DNA of 64,000 bases. Source: Deltaproteobacteria bacterium. GTDB lineage: Bacteria; Desulfobacterota; Syntrophorhabdia; Syntrophorhabdales; Syntrophorhabdaceae. A program made the position numbers and the translations under genes. Under the pieces are notes generated by a model that searched no databases, was not told the DNA's origin, and saw nothing but the letters and a program-made list of their open reading frames with translations. The stretch is taken from the NCBI GenBank assembly GCA_029553295.1, contig JAKPCK010000141.1, forward strand, positions 1 to 64,000. The letters are read 5' to 3'. Numbering within the stretch: position 1 is the stretch's first letter; every line of letters starts with the position of its first letter. Positions 42,202 through 57,253 of this stretch are shown here, one piece after another.

Positions 42202-43495
42202 GCCTCTTCCTGCAAAGGAAAAAAGCCTTAAGAATATAATACTTGGTTTTTTCGGTTCTGTTAGGCTTGCTGTAGCTGTCCTCACCTTTATTGCTCTTGT
42301 ATCTATTCTGGGGACAATTATAAAACAGAATGCCCCACCGGATGAGTATCTATCCCTTTATTCCCAGACATCCCTAAAGATAATATCCCTTTTCGGGCTT
42401 GATGATGTATTTCATGCACCGTGGTTTATAGGGGCTATAGTGCTTTTTGTCATCAACCTTTTGGTGTGCACATATAACAGGTTTTTTAGTTACTTTAGGG
42501 CAGAGAAAAAAGTAAGACTACCGGAAGAAAAAGCCCTTATGTCCTTGCATATGTGCTTTAAGCTAAATCTGGAGAGAGAAAAAGATGCCATTGCCATAAT
42601 AAAAAAGAGGTTCAGGAGGATATTATATCAGGGCGAGGATGGGGTTGTGCTGGAGCGGGCTCCATATGCGAAATACGGTGTCCTTCTGATACATGGGAGC
42701 ATATTCATCATCCTCATAGGCAGCCTCATAGGTCTTTTATGGGGTTATAAGGGGTTTATTGTCCTCCACCGTGGTGAGGTAAAGGATATGATGGTTGTAA
42801 GGGGCAGGGCACCAAAAGAGATACCCCTTGGTTTTGCCTTAAAGTGCCGGGACTTTAATGTGAGCTTCTATCCCAATGGTGCGCCCAGGGACTATGTGAG
42901 CAGGCTTGAGGTCATAGAAAAGGACAGGGTCATCCTCGAAAAGGATGTAAGGGTAAACAGCCCTTTGAGCCACAAGGGCATGCACATATACCAATCCAGC
43001 TATGGTGCAAGCCCTACATTTGTCTTTAGGGTGGATGGGGAACCTGTATCCCTAAGGGAGCAGGATTCCCATGAAGACGACGGCTTTATAATGATTGCCA
43101 TGAGGTTTGAAAAGGCCATACATGATTTCGGCCCCGGGGTTCAGGTGGCATTCCTTGACAATGGTGAGCCAAGGACTACATGGTTTTTAAGGGACATCCC
43201 AAGGATGAGACAGAGGGATCTGGGTGGAAAAAAGGTTGTCCTTGAGGACATAAAAGAGGACCTCTGGACAGGGCTCGAGGTATCCTATGACCCCGGTATC
43301 CCCTTTGTATGGACAGGATTTGGCCTTATGATGTTGGGGCTCTATATCAATTTCTTTGTTGTACCTGGCAAGATTTTTTTAAGGAGGCTGCCAGACAGTA
43401 TCATCGTGGCCGGGGTAGGCTCAAGACACATTGACCGATTTGGGGAGATATTTGAAAAGATAAAAGGGAATCTATATGACACTGATGCATCATAA
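42173..43495 (+). CDS. resB: Cytochrome c biogenesis protein ResB (System II)
   Basis: 440 residues. Three hydrophobic segments lie in the first 190 residues (LAVAVLTFIALVSILGTII, FIGAIVLFVINLLVCTYNRF and YGVLLIHGSIFIILIGSLIG). A long periplasmic domain and a last segment near residue 385 (PFVWTGFGLMMLGLYINF) complete the ResB layout. With CcsA it transports and attaches heme to apocytochromes. The ATG at 42173 lies inside the cytochrome gene in another frame, without a clear ribosome binding site, so it probably depends on coupling. Confidence 0.92.
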   Translation: MSVIKNNRGEPLPAKEKSLKNIILGFFGSVRLAVAVLTFIALVSILGTIIKQNAPPDEYLSLYSQTSLKIISLFGLDDVFHAPWFIGAIVLFVINLLVCTYNRFFSYFRAEKKVRLPEEKALMSLHMCFKLNLEREKDAIAIIKKRFRRILYQGEDGVVLERAPYAKYGVLLIHGSIFIILIGSLIGLLWGYKGFIVLHRGEVKDMMVVRGRAPKEIPLGFALKCRDFNVSFYPNGAPRDYVSRLEVIEKDRVILEKDVRVNSPLSHKGMHIYQSSYGASPTFVFRVDGEPVSLREQDSHEDDGFIMIAMRFEKAIHDFGPGVQVAFLDNGEPRTTWFLRDIPRMRQRDLGGKKVVLEDIKEDLWTGLEVSYDPGIPFVWTGFGLMMLGLYINFFVVPGKIFLRRLPDSIIVAGVGSRHIDRFGEIFEKIKGNLYDTDAS

Positions 43496-44297
43496 GATAT
43501 TAGGACTCGTTACTGCCTTATATCTCGCTATATTCTTTCTCCATATCCTCTATTTTGCCATAAAAAAAGAGGTTCTTGTGAGGTCTATATGGATTTTTCT
43601 CTATATAACCCTTGCCCTACATACAGGGGGGATTATATTTAGGTGGGTTGATTCATACAGGGTGGATATGGGCCACGCACCCCTTTCCAACTTCTATGAG
43701 TCCCTCATATTTTTTTCATGGTGTATAACCTTTATGCTCGTATTGATGAAAAAAAGGCTCTCCTATCCTGTAATTACCCTGTTTGCCTCTCTCATATCCC
43801 TTATATTAATGGGCTATGCCTCCATCTCGCCTGGTGTAGACAAAAACATCCAGCCCCTTATCCCGGCGCTGCAGAGCAACTGGCTCCACATACACGTTAT
43901 AACATGCTTTATATCCTATGCTGCCTTTGTAGTCTCCTTTATATGCGGTCTTTTGTATTTTTTTAATATGGCCTGGACAGGGTCACCCTCAAGGTCAACC
44001 TTAGAAGAGATTAACTACAAGAGCGTAATGGTGGGGTTTCCCATGCTCACTGCCGGCATATTAACAGGTGCTGTATGGGCGCACTATGCCTGGGGGTCAT
44101 ACTGGAGCTGGGACCCAAAAGAGACCTGGTCACTCATAACATGGATTATATATGCCCTTTTTCTCCATGCCAGGTTTGTAAAGGGATGGAGGGGGAAAAA
44201 GATTGCCATAATATCCATCATAGGTTTTTTTAGTGTAATATTCACCTATTTTGGTGTAAATTTTATACTGTCCGGTCTCCATAGCTATGCGACCTGA
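43476..44297 (+). CDS. ccsA: Cytochrome c biogenesis protein CcsA/ResC (System II)
   Basis: 273 residues, about eight transmembrane segments. The tryptophan-rich heme-handling motif WAHYAWGSYWSWDPKETWSL near residue 210 defines the family; His residues flanking it (WLHIHVITCF, LFLHARF and LSGLHSY) are heme ligands. It overlaps resB by 20 bases. Together they form the heme lyase for the cytochrome c3 encoded just upstream. Confidence 0.95.
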   Translation: MTLMHHKILGLVTALYLAIFFLHILYFAIKKEVLVRSIWIFLYITLALHTGGIIFRWVDSYRVDMGHAPLSNFYESLIFFSWCITFMLVLMKKRLSYPVITLFASLISLILMGYASISPGVDKNIQPLIPALQSNWLHIHVITCFISYAAFVVSFICGLLYFFNMAWTGSPSRSTLEEINYKSVMVGFPMLTAGILTGAVWAHYAWGSYWSWDPKETWSLITWIIYALFLHARFVKGWRGKKIAIISIIGFFSVIFTYFGVNFILSGLHSYAT

Positions 44298-44425
44298 TTG
44301 TTGTGGATTTTTTGAAATAAGATTAATTTTCCATTGTATTTTTGAATAAAATATAGATAAAATCTATTCCTCTGAATTTAAACAGGGATTATAGGGATAA
44401 GCCAACATGAACAGGAGGTATTTTT

Positions 44426-44704
44426 ATGAATAAACTGGACATAATAAACAAACTCGCAGCAGACCTGGGTCTCAACCAGAAGATAGCCAAGATAGCCGTT
44501 GACACCATTGTAGACACCATAAAAAAGGCAATAATAGACGGTGAGAGGGTCGAGATAAGGGGCTTCGGCAGCTTCACATTGAGGAGTTATAAGGGCTATA
44601 AAGGCAGAAACCCAAAGAGCGGAGAGGTGGTTGAGGTCAGCCCAAAGAGACTCCCCTATTTCAAGGTGGGCAAAGAACTCAAAGATATGATATGGAAGGG
44701 TTAA
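44426..44704 (+). CDS. HU/IHF-family DNA-binding protein
   Basis: 92 residues. MNKLDIINKLAADLGL is the N-terminal helical part, GERVEIRGFGSFTLRS and GRNPKSGEVVEVSPKR the DNA-gripping beta arm. The RNPKSGE arm with VEVSPKRLPYFK is closer to IHF than HU, but a distinction is not safe. AGGAGG lies 7 bases before the ATG. The last 4 bases overlap the convergent HDAC-like gene. The 128 bp upstream are AT-rich and hold its promoter, which I cannot define precisely. Confidence 0.93.
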   Translation: MNKLDIINKLAADLGLNQKIAKIAVDTIVDTIKKAIIDGERVEIRGFGSFTLRSYKGYKGRNPKSGEVVEVSPKRLPYFKVGKELKDMIWKG

Positions 44705-45732
44705 AAGACCCCCCAATAAGGGCTTAGTGCCCTCTTCAGTCTCTCCACAACCTTGACAGCTTCATTGGAAGGGGCATCCTGTTTATAGTCTGTATAGGCA
44801 GGCGTGCCCTTCATCTCTTTTACAACAGCCCTTACAGAGTTTGTAAGGCCATCTAAACCATAACCGCCTTCGAGGGCATAGAGTATCCTTCCTTTACAGT
44901 GCCTTTGTGCTATCTCAAGCATGGCATGGGTCATCATTGCATAACCCTTCTCCGTAACCCTCATGCCGCCCAAGGGGTCGTTGTAGTGGGCATCAAACCC
45001 GGCAGAGACAAGTATTATCTCAGGCTTATACATATCAGCCACAGGCACCAACACCTCTTTAAAGGCAAACATATAGTCATCATCGCCCATGCCATAGGAA
45101 AAGGGGACGTTCACCGTATAACCCCTGCCTTCCCCATCGCCTGTCTCATCTACCCAGCCCGTTCCCGGGTAGTATGGATACTGGTGTGTGGAAAAATAAA
45201 GGACAGTAGAATCCCTATAGAAGCTATGCTGTGTGCCGTTTCCATGATGGAGGTCAAAGTCTACTATTATTATCCTCTTCAGGTTGTATCTTTTCTCCAG
45301 GTATCTTGCGCCTATGGCAATATTGTTGAAGAGACAGAACCCCATTGCCCTGTTTCTCTCTGCATGATGTCCCGGAGGCCTGATAAAGGCAAATCCATTG
45401 TCTATCTCGCCTGCCATAAGGGCATCTATGAGGCTTAAAAAACCCCCTGCTGCCATGAGTGCTGCCTCATAGCTCTTTGGTGATGTGGATGTATCAGGGT
45501 CAAGCCTTACACTCTTTCCTTTTGTGGCATGGATGGATTCGATGTATTTAGGGTCATGGACCATGGCCAGCTCTTCATGGGTGGCGCTTCGGGCTGGTAT
45601 CCTTATTATATCTGTATTGCCCAACTCATCGAGCATAGCATATATGTGTTTTAACCTCTCCGGGCTTTCAGGGTGGTAGTAGTCTATTACATGTTCCAAG
45701 TATATGTCTTCTCTTGCTATACCTGTCTTCAT
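44701..45732 (-). CDS. Histone deacetylase/AcuC-family deacetylase
   Basis: 343 residues of the arginase-deacetylase fold. RPPGHHAERNRAMGFCLFNN carries the catalytic His pair, VDFDLHHGNGTQ the zinc Asp and His, and SAGFDAHYNDPLGG the second Asp. Bacterial members deacetylate acetyl-CoA synthetase (AcuC), acetylated polyamines or proteins; substrate unknown here. GGAGGATAAG precedes the ATG. It is the last gene of the long minus-strand block starting at dnaA, 20 bp after hisB. Confidence 0.92.
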   Translation of the reverse strand: MKTGIAREDIYLEHVIDYYHPESPERLKHIYAMLDELGNTDIIRIPARSATHEELAMVHDPKYIESIHATKGKSVRLDPDTSTSPKSYEAALMAAGGFLSLIDALMAGEIDNGFAFIRPPGHHAERNRAMGFCLFNNIAIGARYLEKRYNLKRIIIVDFDLHHGNGTQHSFYRDSTVLYFSTHQYPYYPGTGWVDETGDGEGRGYTVNVPFSYGMGDDDYMFAFKEVLVPVADMYKPEIILVSAGFDAHYNDPLGGMRVTEKGYAMMTHAMLEIAQRHCKGRILYALEGGYGLDGLTNSVRAVVKEMKGTPAYTDYKQDAPSNEAVKVVERLKRALSPYWGVF

Positions 45733-45752
45733 CTTATCCTCCCTCCTTAATT

Positions 45753-46337
45753 TTAAAGCACCCCTTTTGTGGAAAGGGGCCCTTTAATCTCCTTATCCTT
45801 TGTTACAGCCTCTCTCAGTGCCCTGCCAAATGCCTTGAATATGGACTCTACCTTGTGGTGTATGTTTTCCCCGTACAAAAGATTTATATGGACTGTAACC
45901 CTTGCCTCGTTAACAAAACCCTTAAAGAATTCCTTTATAAGTGTAACATCAAAATCACCGGTATACCCCTTGAGTTTTCCATTAAAGACAAATGTGGGTC
46001 TACCGCTTATATCCACTGCAAAAAGACACAGCGCCTCGTCCATGGGCACAACAGCATGACCGTATCTCCTTATGCCGCTGAAATCTGAAAGGGCATCCTT
46101 TAATGCCCTGCCCATTCCAATGCCTATATCCTCTATGGTGTGATGGTGGTCTACCTCAATGTCGCCTGATGCATCTATCTGGAGATCGAAAAATCCGTGT
46201 CTGGCAAAGAGCTCGAGCATATGGTCGAAAAAAGGTATCTCTGTGTTGATGGCTGCATTGCCGCTGCCGTCTAATCCCCATTTTATCTTGATATCTGTCT
46301 CCTTTGTCTTTCTCTCAATGCTTGAACCCCTCTTCAT
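45753..46337 (-). CDS. hisB: Imidazoleglycerol-phosphate dehydratase HisB
   Basis: 194 residues, the stand-alone form without a phosphatase domain. The two metal-binding motifs are FFDHMLELFARHG with DHHHTIEDIGIGMG, and a mirrored second half with HINLLYGENIHHKVESIFKAFGRALREA (quoted in part as NIHHKVE). It performs the sixth step of histidine synthesis. AAGGGGGG precedes the ATG; 13 bp separate it from hisG. Confidence 0.95.
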   Translation of the reverse strand: MKRGSSIERKTKETDIKIKWGLDGSGNAAINTEIPFFDHMLELFARHGFFDLQIDASGDIEVDHHHTIEDIGIGMGRALKDALSDFSGIRRYGHAVVPMDEALCLFAVDISGRPTFVFNGKLKGYTGDFDVTLIKEFFKGFVNEARVTVHINLLYGENIHHKVESIFKAFGRALREAVTKDKEIKGPLSTKGVL

Positions 46338-46350
46338 TGTCCCCCCTTGA

Positions 46351-47220
46351 TTAAGGTATAACCTTGTTGAGCGGATACTCTACAATGCCCTGGGCGCCGG
46401 CCCTTTTAAGCTCCGGTACGATATCACGGACAGTCTTTTCATCGATGATTACCTCCATGGCAACCCACCTGTCGTCGGCAAGATTGGATATGGTAGGCGT
46501 ATGGAGGGATGTGAGTATCTTGGATATCCTTTCTATCTTGTTTCTCGGCAGGTTCATCTTGAGCCCTACCTTCTCCTCTGCCATGAGTGCGCCTTTTAAA
46601 AGTATGGTGAGGTTTTCCATCTTCTTCTTTTTCCAAGGGTCGTGCCATGCATTTTTATTGGCTATAAGCACTGTCTCTGATTCCAGTATGGTCTCTATAA
46701 TCCTCAGGTTATTTGCCCTAAGTGACGCCCCTGTCTCTGTAACCTCCACAATGGCATCGGCAAGGAGCGGCGGCTTAACCTCTGTTGCCCCCCATGAAAA
46801 CTCAATGGTCACATCTATCCCTTTTTTCCTGAAGTATCTCTTTGTAAACCCTACAAGCTCTGTGGCTATTTTTTTCCCCTTCAGGTCCTCTACCTTCTGA
46901 ACCGGTGAATCAGCAGGGACAGCCACGACCCATTTGACACCCCTAAAACCGACCTTGCCGTATTTTAGCCTTATAAGCTCCACTACCTTGGCATCCTGTT
47001 CAAGGACCCAGTCATAACCTGTGATGCCCATGTCGAGTATGCCATCCTGGACATATCTCGCCATCTCCTGTGCCCTTATAAGAAGGCCCTCTATCTCCGG
47101 GTCGTCTATGACAGGGACATAAGACCTCTCCAGGACCTTGATATCATACCCTGCATTTTTAAACAGTTTAAAGGTGGTATCCTGAAGGCTACCCTTTGGC
47201 AATCCTATCTTGAGTTTCAT
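46351..47220 (-). CDS. hisG: ATP phosphoribosyltransferase HisG (long form)
   Basis: 289 residues. [22 protein letters not shown] opens the catalytic domain in two lobes with the PRPP-binding [17 protein letters not shown] (near residue 175). About 80 further residues form the regulatory domain of the long type, so no HisZ is required and histidine feedback is expected. It catalyses the first committed step. Its ATG overlaps the hisD stop. Confidence 0.95.
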   Translation of the reverse strand: MKLKIGLPKGSLQDTTFKLFKNAGYDIKVLERSYVPVIDDPEIEGLLIRAQEMARYVQDGILDMGITGYDWVLEQDAKVVELIRLKYGKVGFRGVKWVVAVPADSPVQKVEDLKGKKIATELVGFTKRYFRKKGIDVTIEFSWGATEVKPPLLADAIVEVTETGASLRANNLRIIETILESETVLIANKNAWHDPWKKKKMENLTILLKGALMAEEKVGLKMNLPRNKIERISKILTSLHTPTISNLADDRWVAMEVIIDEKTVRDIVPELKRAGAQGIVEYPLNKVIP

Positions 47221-48497
47221 ATCTTCGCCCCTTTTCTTGCCTTAATTGATTCTCCGTGGGCAAAAAGCCCCTCTATCCTTGCCAATCTTACCGCTTTATC
47301 CCCGTATCTTTCAAGAAAATCTCTATCTATCTCTACCTGAACCCTTCTCCTTTTGAAGCTGTCAACAGAGAGCCCTCCTGTGAACCTCCCTGCACCGCCT
47401 GTGGGGAGGACATGGTTTGTCCCTATATAATAGTCACCCATGGCAACAGGCGTCATAGGGCCTATATATATAATCCCGGGGTATAGTATCTTCTCCCCAA
47501 TGGCCTTATGACCTATTAACTCCATATGTTCAGGGGCTACGGCATTTATAAAATCAACGGCCTTATCTATATCTTCAAAATAGACAAAAAAACTGTTTGC
47601 CTTTAAGGCATTTTCTATAATATCCCTTCTCTCGTTGGTTGCCTTCAAGCGATCTATGCTCTTTATTACCTCTTCTATGTGTGCCCTGGAGTTGGAGAGG
47701 AGGCCCACTGTTGCCATCTCGTCGTGTTCTGCCTGGGAAAAGAGGTCTTTTGCCACTAAATCGGGTGAAAAACCATCTGTGCATAGCACTATCAGCTCTG
47801 AAGGACCTGCAAGCATATCAATACCTACTGTCCCGTAGACATCCCTTTTTGCCTCATCTACATAGGCATTGCCTGGACCCACAATCATATCAACCTTTGG
47901 TATACTGCCTATCCCATAGGAAAAGGCATATACTGCCTGTGCACCACCTATCCTGTATATCTCTGTTGTGCCGAGGAGCATTGCTGTTGCCGCCACATAG
48001 GGGTGTAACACCCCGCCCGGTGTTGGTGTTGTTATATAGATATCCCTGACCCCGGCGATCCTGGCAGGGACAACGCCCATAATCATGGAGGAGGGGTATG
48101 CTGCCTTACCACCGGGGACATAAACCAGTGCCCTTTCAACAGGGACAATGGTCTCCTCTACAATAAGCCCCTTTCTTTTATAGACCCTTGTTTTTAAACC
48201 CTGATTTTTGTGGTAGAGGCCCACGTTTCTTATCATGCCTTTGATGACAGACAGGTCTTGTCTGCTGACCCCTGACGCTGCCCTCTCTATGTCTTTTTTA
48301 TCTATTTTGAGGTCATAATCGCCTTCCCATCTGTCAAATCTCCTGCACAGGCCCTTTATGGCCTCCTCACCGCCCTCTTTAACCTCCTGTCTTATTGCCT
48401 CTACCCTGCTTTTTATATCCCCCCTGTTCTGTTCCCTGCATCTCATAATGAAAGAGAGGATTGCCTGATAATCCTTTTCAAGCTCCCATACCTTCAT
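47217..48497 (-). CDS. hisD: Histidinol dehydrogenase HisD
   Basis: 426 residues; oxidises histidinol to histidine with NAD in two steps. [54 protein letters not shown] and SQAEHDEMA are family motifs; the last supplies zinc and catalytic His. It overlaps murA by 20 bases, tying histidine genes to the murein gene in one transcript. Confidence 0.96.
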   Translation of the reverse strand: MKVWELEKDYQAILSFIMRCREQNRGDIKSRVEAIRQEVKEGGEEAIKGLCRRFDRWEGDYDLKIDKKDIERAASGVSRQDLSVIKGMIRNVGLYHKNQGLKTRVYKRKGLIVEETIVPVERALVYVPGGKAAYPSSMIMGVVPARIAGVRDIYITTPTPGGVLHPYVAATAMLLGTTEIYRIGGAQAVYAFSYGIGSIPKVDMIVGPGNAYVDEAKRDVYGTVGIDMLAGPSELIVLCTDGFSPDLVAKDLFSQAEHDEMATVGLLSNSRAHIEEVIKSIDRLKATNERRDIIENALKANSFFVYFEDIDKAVDFINAVAPEHMELIGHKAIGEKILYPGIIYIGPMTPVAMGDYYIGTNHVLPTGGAGRFTGGLSVDSFKRRRVQVEIDRDFLERYGDKAVRLARIEGLFAHGESIKARKGAKI

Positions 48498-49752
48498 CCT
48501 TCCTCCTCTCTATCTTTGCCCCCAGCGCCCTGAGTTTCTCCTCTATGGATTCGTAGCCCCTGTCAAGGTGATAGATCCTCGATATCTCTGTGGTCCCATA
48601 GGCTGTAAGGCCTGTCAGGATAAGCGATGCGCTTGCCCTTAAATCCGTTGCCATGACCTTGGCCCCGGAGAGCATCTTTACACCCCTGACTATGGCTGTA
48701 TTGCCGATTACCTTTATATCTGCACCCATCCGCCTCATCTCTGCCACATGCATCATCCTGTTTTCAAATATGGTCTCTGTTATGGCGCTCACACCCCTTG
48801 ACACGGTCATGAGTGCCATTATCTGTGCCTGCATGTCTGTGGGAAAACCGGGATATGGCGCTGTCTTTACATCTACTGCCATGGGTCTTTTTTTTGTCAT
48901 GGCCACCTTTATGGTGTCCTCGTTTTCTATAATATCCATGCCTGCCTCCCGGAGCTTGTCTATGAGAGACTTGACATGGCCGGGCATACAACCCTCTATA
49001 ACCATGTTACCCCTTGTTATACCGCAGGCTATTAAGAATGTCCCTGTCTCTATCCTGTCCGGTATGACCTTATAATTACAGGGTGTAAGTTCGTCAACGC
49101 CATTGATCCTTATAATCTCTGTCCCCTCGCCATCTATCCTTGCACCCATCTTCTTGAGCATCCTGGCAAGGTCAACAACCTCTGGTTCCCGGGCTGCATT
49201 CTCTATAATCGTCTCACCCCTTGCCTTGACTGCTGCCATCATAATGTTTTCTGTCCCACCCACTGTTGTTGTGTCAAACCTTATCCTCGCACCTTTTAGC
49301 CTTTTTGCTGTTACATCTACATACCCCTCTTTTATGTTTACATCACACCCTAATGCCTGGAGCCCTTTTATATGCAGGTTTATAGGCCTCTCGCCTATGG
49401 CGCAGCCACCGGGGTATGACACTGTTGCCCTCCTCAACCCCCCTGTAAGAGAGCCAAGGACAAGGACAGATGCCCTCATCTGTTTAACAAGCTCATAAGG
49501 GGCGATGTGGTTATCAAGGTCATTGGTATCGACCTGGAGTGTATTTTTGTCTGTCCATTCTGTCTTGGCGCCGAGGATGTTCAAGAGCCTTGTCATTGTC
49601 CCTATATCCCTTAGCCTCGGGACGTTTTCTATCTGATAGATGCCCTTTTTTAGAATGGTTGCAGCAAGAAGGGGTAGGGCAGCATTCTTTGACCCGCTTA
49701 TCTTAACCGTGCCCTTTAGCCTCTCTCCGCCCTCTATGACAAATTTATCCAC
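48478..49752 (-). CDS. murA: UDP-N-acetylglucosamine 1-carboxyvinyltransferase MurA
   Basis: 424 residues. First committed step of peptidoglycan synthesis, adding enolpyruvate to UDP-GlcNAc. The catalytic Cys117 is in SYPGGCAIGERPINLH, so the enzyme keeps the residue targeted by fosfomycin. SGSKNAALPLLAA and PTDMQAQIMAL are typical. It overlaps prmC by 19 bases and hisD by 20. Confidence 0.96.
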   Translation of the reverse strand: MDKFVIEGGERLKGTVKISGSKNAALPLLAATILKKGIYQIENVPRLRDIGTMTRLLNILGAKTEWTDKNTLQVDTNDLDNHIAPYELVKQMRASVLVLGSLTGGLRRATVSYPGGCAIGERPINLHIKGLQALGCDVNIKEGYVDVTAKRLKGARIRFDTTTVGGTENIMMAAVKARGETIIENAAREPEVVDLARMLKKMGARIDGEGTEIIRINGVDELTPCNYKVIPDRIETGTFLIACGITRGNMVIEGCMPGHVKSLIDKLREAGMDIIENEDTIKVAMTKKRPMAVDVKTAPYPGFPTDMQAQIMALMTVSRGVSAITETIFENRMMHVAEMRRMGADIKVIGNTAIVRGVKMLSGAKVMATDLRASASLILTGLTAYGTTEISRIYHLDRGYESIEEKLRALGAKIERRKDEGMGA

Positions 49753-50567
49753 TGTCCCTTCACTATCCTTTCTGTACCGCTGTAGTCTCGCTTAATAGAC
49801 ACATCAAGGCCTCTCTGGACAAGCATATCTTTTATTGCCCTGGCCTGTTGGCTACCCCCAACCTCGCACAAAAACCACCCATTGTTGTTGAGGGTACCCG
49901 GCAGGGTATCTATAAGCCTCCTGTAGACCTCAAGCCCGTCTTCACCACCTAATAGCGCACACCTGGGCTCATAACCTTTCACCTCTTCTGAGATATCATC
50001 CCACTCCTTAAGAGATATATAGGGCAGGTTTGCCACTATTACATCGTATCCCACATGGTTTTTTATGCTGCCCATCAAATCCGTGCATACAAACCCTATG
50101 TTTTCTGATATGCCCAATCTCCTGCTGTTTATGTATGCTACCTTTAGGGCGTCCAGGGATATGTCTGTACAGATAACCCTTTGGCCTGTGTGTCGGGCAA
50201 TGGTTATACCTATGATGCCTGAGCCTGTCCCCACATCTATAATCCTTAGAGGGCTGGGTAGCCCTTTTATAATCTTGATGGCCTCCTCTACGAGGAGCTC
50301 TGTCTCCGGTCTTGGTATGAGAACAGATTCGTCTACATAGAACTCCTCTGAATAGAACTCCTTTGTCTTCGTAATATAGGCTATGGGCATGCCATTTTTT
50401 CTTTTCTCCATGAGGCTGCCTATAAACTCCATGTCCTTAAAATCGAGTGTCTTTTCTGGCTTTGTTAAGACATCCTCCTTTTTCATGGAGAGGGCAAAAG
50501 ACAGTATACAGAGCCTGTCAGCTATATCAAGACCCCTTGTCCCCTTTATAATATCAGAAATATTCAA
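49734..50567 (-). CDS. prmC: Release factor glutamine N5-methyltransferase PrmC
   Basis: 277 residues. The N-terminal helical domain precedes a Rossmann methylase with IDVGTGSGIIGITIAR and the NPPY-type motif NLPYIS. It methylates the GGQ glutamine of the release factors. It lies 5 bp after prfA, its substrate gene, which is the usual arrangement. Confidence 0.94.
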   Translation of the reverse strand: MNISDIIKGTRGLDIADRLCILSFALSMKKEDVLTKPEKTLDFKDMEFIGSLMEKRKNGMPIAYITKTKEFYSEEFYVDESVLIPRPETELLVEEAIKIIKGLPSPLRIIDVGTGSGIIGITIARHTGQRVICTDISLDALKVAYINSRRLGISENIGFVCTDLMGSIKNHVGYDVIVANLPYISLKEWDDISEEVKGYEPRCALLGGEDGLEVYRRLIDTLPGTLNNNGWFLCEVGGSQQARAIKDMLVQRGLDVSIKRDYSGTERIVKGQWINLS

Positions 50568-50572
50568 TCTTC

Positions 50573-51637
50573 TTAACCTGTCTTTAAGGCCTCTGCCTGA
50601 AAATGGGCAATCAATGGGTTCAGTATGTCCTCTATGTCGCCGTTTAGTATATTCTGGAGCTTGTATAGGGTCAGCCCTATCCTGTGGTCTGTTACCCTGC
50701 CCTGGGGAAAATTATATGTCCTTATGCGCTCGCTCCTGTCACCTGTCCCTACCTGCTTCCTTCTCTCCTGGGATATCTCCTGCTCCTTTTCCATCTCCAT
50801 CTTCTCTTTAAGCCTTGCCCTCAAGACCCTTATGGCCTTTGCCTTATTTTTATGCTGGGATTTCTCATCCTGACATGTAACTACAATGCCGGTGGGGATA
50901 TGTGTTATCCTTACCGCTGAATCTGTGGTGTTTACGTGTTGTCCCCCTGGCCCGCTGGAGCGGAAGACGTCTATCCTCAGTTCCTCTGGGTTTATATCTA
51001 CCTCGAGTTCTTCTGGCTCAGGGAGCACAGCCACGGTCACTGTGGAGGTGTGTATCCTGCCCTGGGCCTCTGTTACAGGGACCCTCTGTACCCTGTGGAC
51101 ACCGCTTTCGTATCTGAGCATATTATAGGCATCTCTGGAATCGATGAGGACTATGATCTCTTTTATGCCCCCTAAATCAGATAGGCTTGTCCCCATGACC
51201 TCTGTCTTCCACCTCATCTTCTCTGCGAACTTCATATACATGCCGAACAGGTCCCGTGCGAAGAGTGCTGCCTCTTCGCCCCCAGCGCCTGCCCTTATCT
51301 CGAGGAACATACTCTTTACATTCTCTTCGTGCATCTTAAGGAGCATATCCCTTAATCGGGATTCTATATCTGACCTTGTCTGTTCAAGCTGGGATGCCTC
51401 CTCCTTTATCAATACCCTCATGTCGTCGTCTTTTTCTGTAGTGAGCATGGCAAGGGTCTTTTCCATCTCCTCGCCCTTTTTCTTCCACTCCCTGTAGACC
51501 TCTACGATGTCCTTGAGTTCATTGTATTCCTTGGCAATCTTTTTATAGGCATCCATATTTGCCATGGTCTCGGGCCTGGCAAGCTCTGCCTCAAGCTCTT
51601 GGTATCTTGATTCTATGTTTTCTAATCTCTCGAACAT
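50573..51637 (-). CDS. prfA: Peptide chain release factor 1
   Basis: 354 residues. [10 protein letters not shown] holds the PxT codon-recognition motif of RF1 (UAA/UAG), and [20 protein letters not shown] the GGQ catalytic loop. Its start overlaps the rpmE stop (TAATG). Neighbours prmC and rpmE make a classical translation cluster. Confidence 0.97.
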   Translation of the reverse strand: MFERLENIESRYQELEAELARPETMANMDAYKKIAKEYNELKDIVEVYREWKKKGEEMEKTLAMLTTEKDDDMRVLIKEEASQLEQTRSDIESRLRDMLLKMHEENVKSMFLEIRAGAGGEEAALFARDLFGMYMKFAEKMRWKTEVMGTSLSDLGGIKEIIVLIDSRDAYNMLRYESGVHRVQRVPVTEAQGRIHTSTVTVAVLPEPEELEVDINPEELRIDVFRSSGPGGQHVNTTDSAVRITHIPTGIVVTCQDEKSQHKNKAKAIRVLRARLKEKMEMEKEQEISQERRKQVGTGDRSERIRTYNFPQGRVTDHRIGLTLYKLQNILNGDIEDILNPLIAHFQAEALKTG

Positions 51638-51843
51638 TACTGGGTCTTTTTACCGTAACGCTTTTCAAACTTCTCTACCTGTCCGGCAGAGTCAATGCGC
51701 TTTTCCTTTCCTGTAAATATGGGGTGGCATTTGGCACATATCTCTACGCTTATTTTTTCTCTTGTGGAAAGGGTCTCAAAGGTGTTGCCACACGCACATT
51801 TTACCGTTGCCCTCTTTAGATTGGGGTGTATGTTTTTCTTCAT
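51637..51843 (-). CDS. rpmE: 50S ribosomal protein L31 (zinc form)
   Basis: 68 residues with zinc ligands Cys16, Cys18 (CACGN) and Cys36, Cys39 (CAKCHP). GGGAGGATAAA precedes the ATG. The presence of the Cys form rather than the Cys-free type suggests zinc is normally available. Confidence 0.96.
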   Translation of the reverse strand: MKKNIHPNLKRATVKCACGNTFETLSTREKISVEICAKCHPIFTGKEKRIDSAGQVEKFEKRYGKKTQ

Positions 51844-51844
51844 T

Positions 51845-53087
51845 TTATCCTCCCTTACTCATAGAATATAGAAACTCTCTGTTTGTCTTTGTATCTTCAA
51901 GCTTTTCTAGTAGAAACTCCATTGCCTCTACAGGGTTCATGGGCTGGAGCACCTTTCTCAAAAGCCATATCCTTGATAGGTCGTCCTTTTCTAAAAGCAG
52001 CTCTTCCTTCCTCGTACCAGATTTATTTATATCTATGGCAGGGAAAACCCTCTTCTCTGCCAGCTTCCTGTCTAGATATATCTCCATGTTGCCTGTGCCT
52101 TTGAACTCCTCAAATATTACCTCGTCCATCCTGCTCCCTGTATCGATGAGGGCTGTGGCTATGATGGTAAGGCTACCTCCCTCCTCTATGTTCTTTGCTG
52201 CGCCGAAAAACCTCCTCGGCTTCTGCATGGCCGAGGCGTCTATACCGCCAGAGAGTATCTTGCCGCTGGAGGGAACAACAGTATTGTATGCCCTTGCAAG
52301 CCTCGTTATGCTGTCGAGGAGTATAACCACATCATGCTTATGTTCTACGAGTCTCTTTGCCTTTTCTATGACTATCTCGGCGACCTGAACATGCCTTGTT
52401 GCAGGCTCATCGAATGTAGAGCTTATCACCTCGCCCTTGACCGACCTTGTCATATCTGTTACCTCCTCCGGTCTCTCATCGATGAGGAGGACTATGAGGT
52501 CTATCTCTTTGTGGTTCTGGGTTATGCTGTTGGCTATAAGCTGTAGAAGTATGGTCTTTCCTGTCCTGGGAGGTGCCACTATAAGACCCCTCTGTCCTTT
52601 TCCAATGGGTGTAAAGAGGTCCATAACCCTTGTGGAGAGGTTATCCGGTGTTGTCTCGAGGACAATCCTCTCGTCGGGGTAAAGTGGTGTCAGGTTGTCA
52701 AAGATTATCTTGTCTTTTGCTACATCCGGGTCATCGAAGTTGATGGTCTCCACCCTCAGGAGGGCAAAATACTTCTCATTGTCCTTGGGTGGTCTTATCT
52801 GGCCTGATATTATATCGCCTGTCCTCAGGCCGAATCTTTTAATCTGGGAAGGGGATATGTAGATATCGTCAGGGCCCGGCATATAGTTTGAGTCCGGCGA
52901 CCTTAAAAAGCCAAAACCCTCTGGGATGACCTCTAAGACGCCCTCTCCATAAACAGATTCGTTTTTATCCAGGAGCCCCTGCAGTATAGCAAATATGAGC
53001 TCCTGTTTTTTTAGCCCAGCTGCATTCTCTATATTCAAACCCCTGGCAAGCTGTGTGAGCTCCCCTATCCTCTTCCTCTTCATTTCA

Positions 53088-53098
<11 letters not shown>
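51845..53098 (-). CDS. rho: Transcription termination factor Rho
   Basis: 417 residues. The N-terminal RNA-binding domain ([20 protein letters not shown]) and the ATPase with Walker [15 protein letters not shown] and [13 protein letters not shown]-loop and R-loop regions are complete. The first residues ([18 protein letters not shown]) match the family start, so the 11 bp overlap with coaE is real. Confidence 0.97.
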
Positions 53099-57135
<4,037 letters not shown>

Positions 57136-57253
57136 ATATATACCCCTTATTAGTAGTATATGCTGTTGAATTGTTGAAAAGTACGAGAACCATTTGAAAT
57201 ACAAGAAAAAACAGAGTTAACAAAAGGTATAAAAAAATAATTTCTTTGTGGAT

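Noticed and set aside
44899-45438. 179-residue plus-strand ORF
   Set aside because: Lies wholly antisense to the well-supported HDAC-like gene and has no family features.
57136-57253. Origin between dnaA and dnaN
   Set aside because: Only one GTGGATTC sequence, with at least two mismatches to a DnaA box; the gap upstream of dnaA is a better, though weak, candidate.
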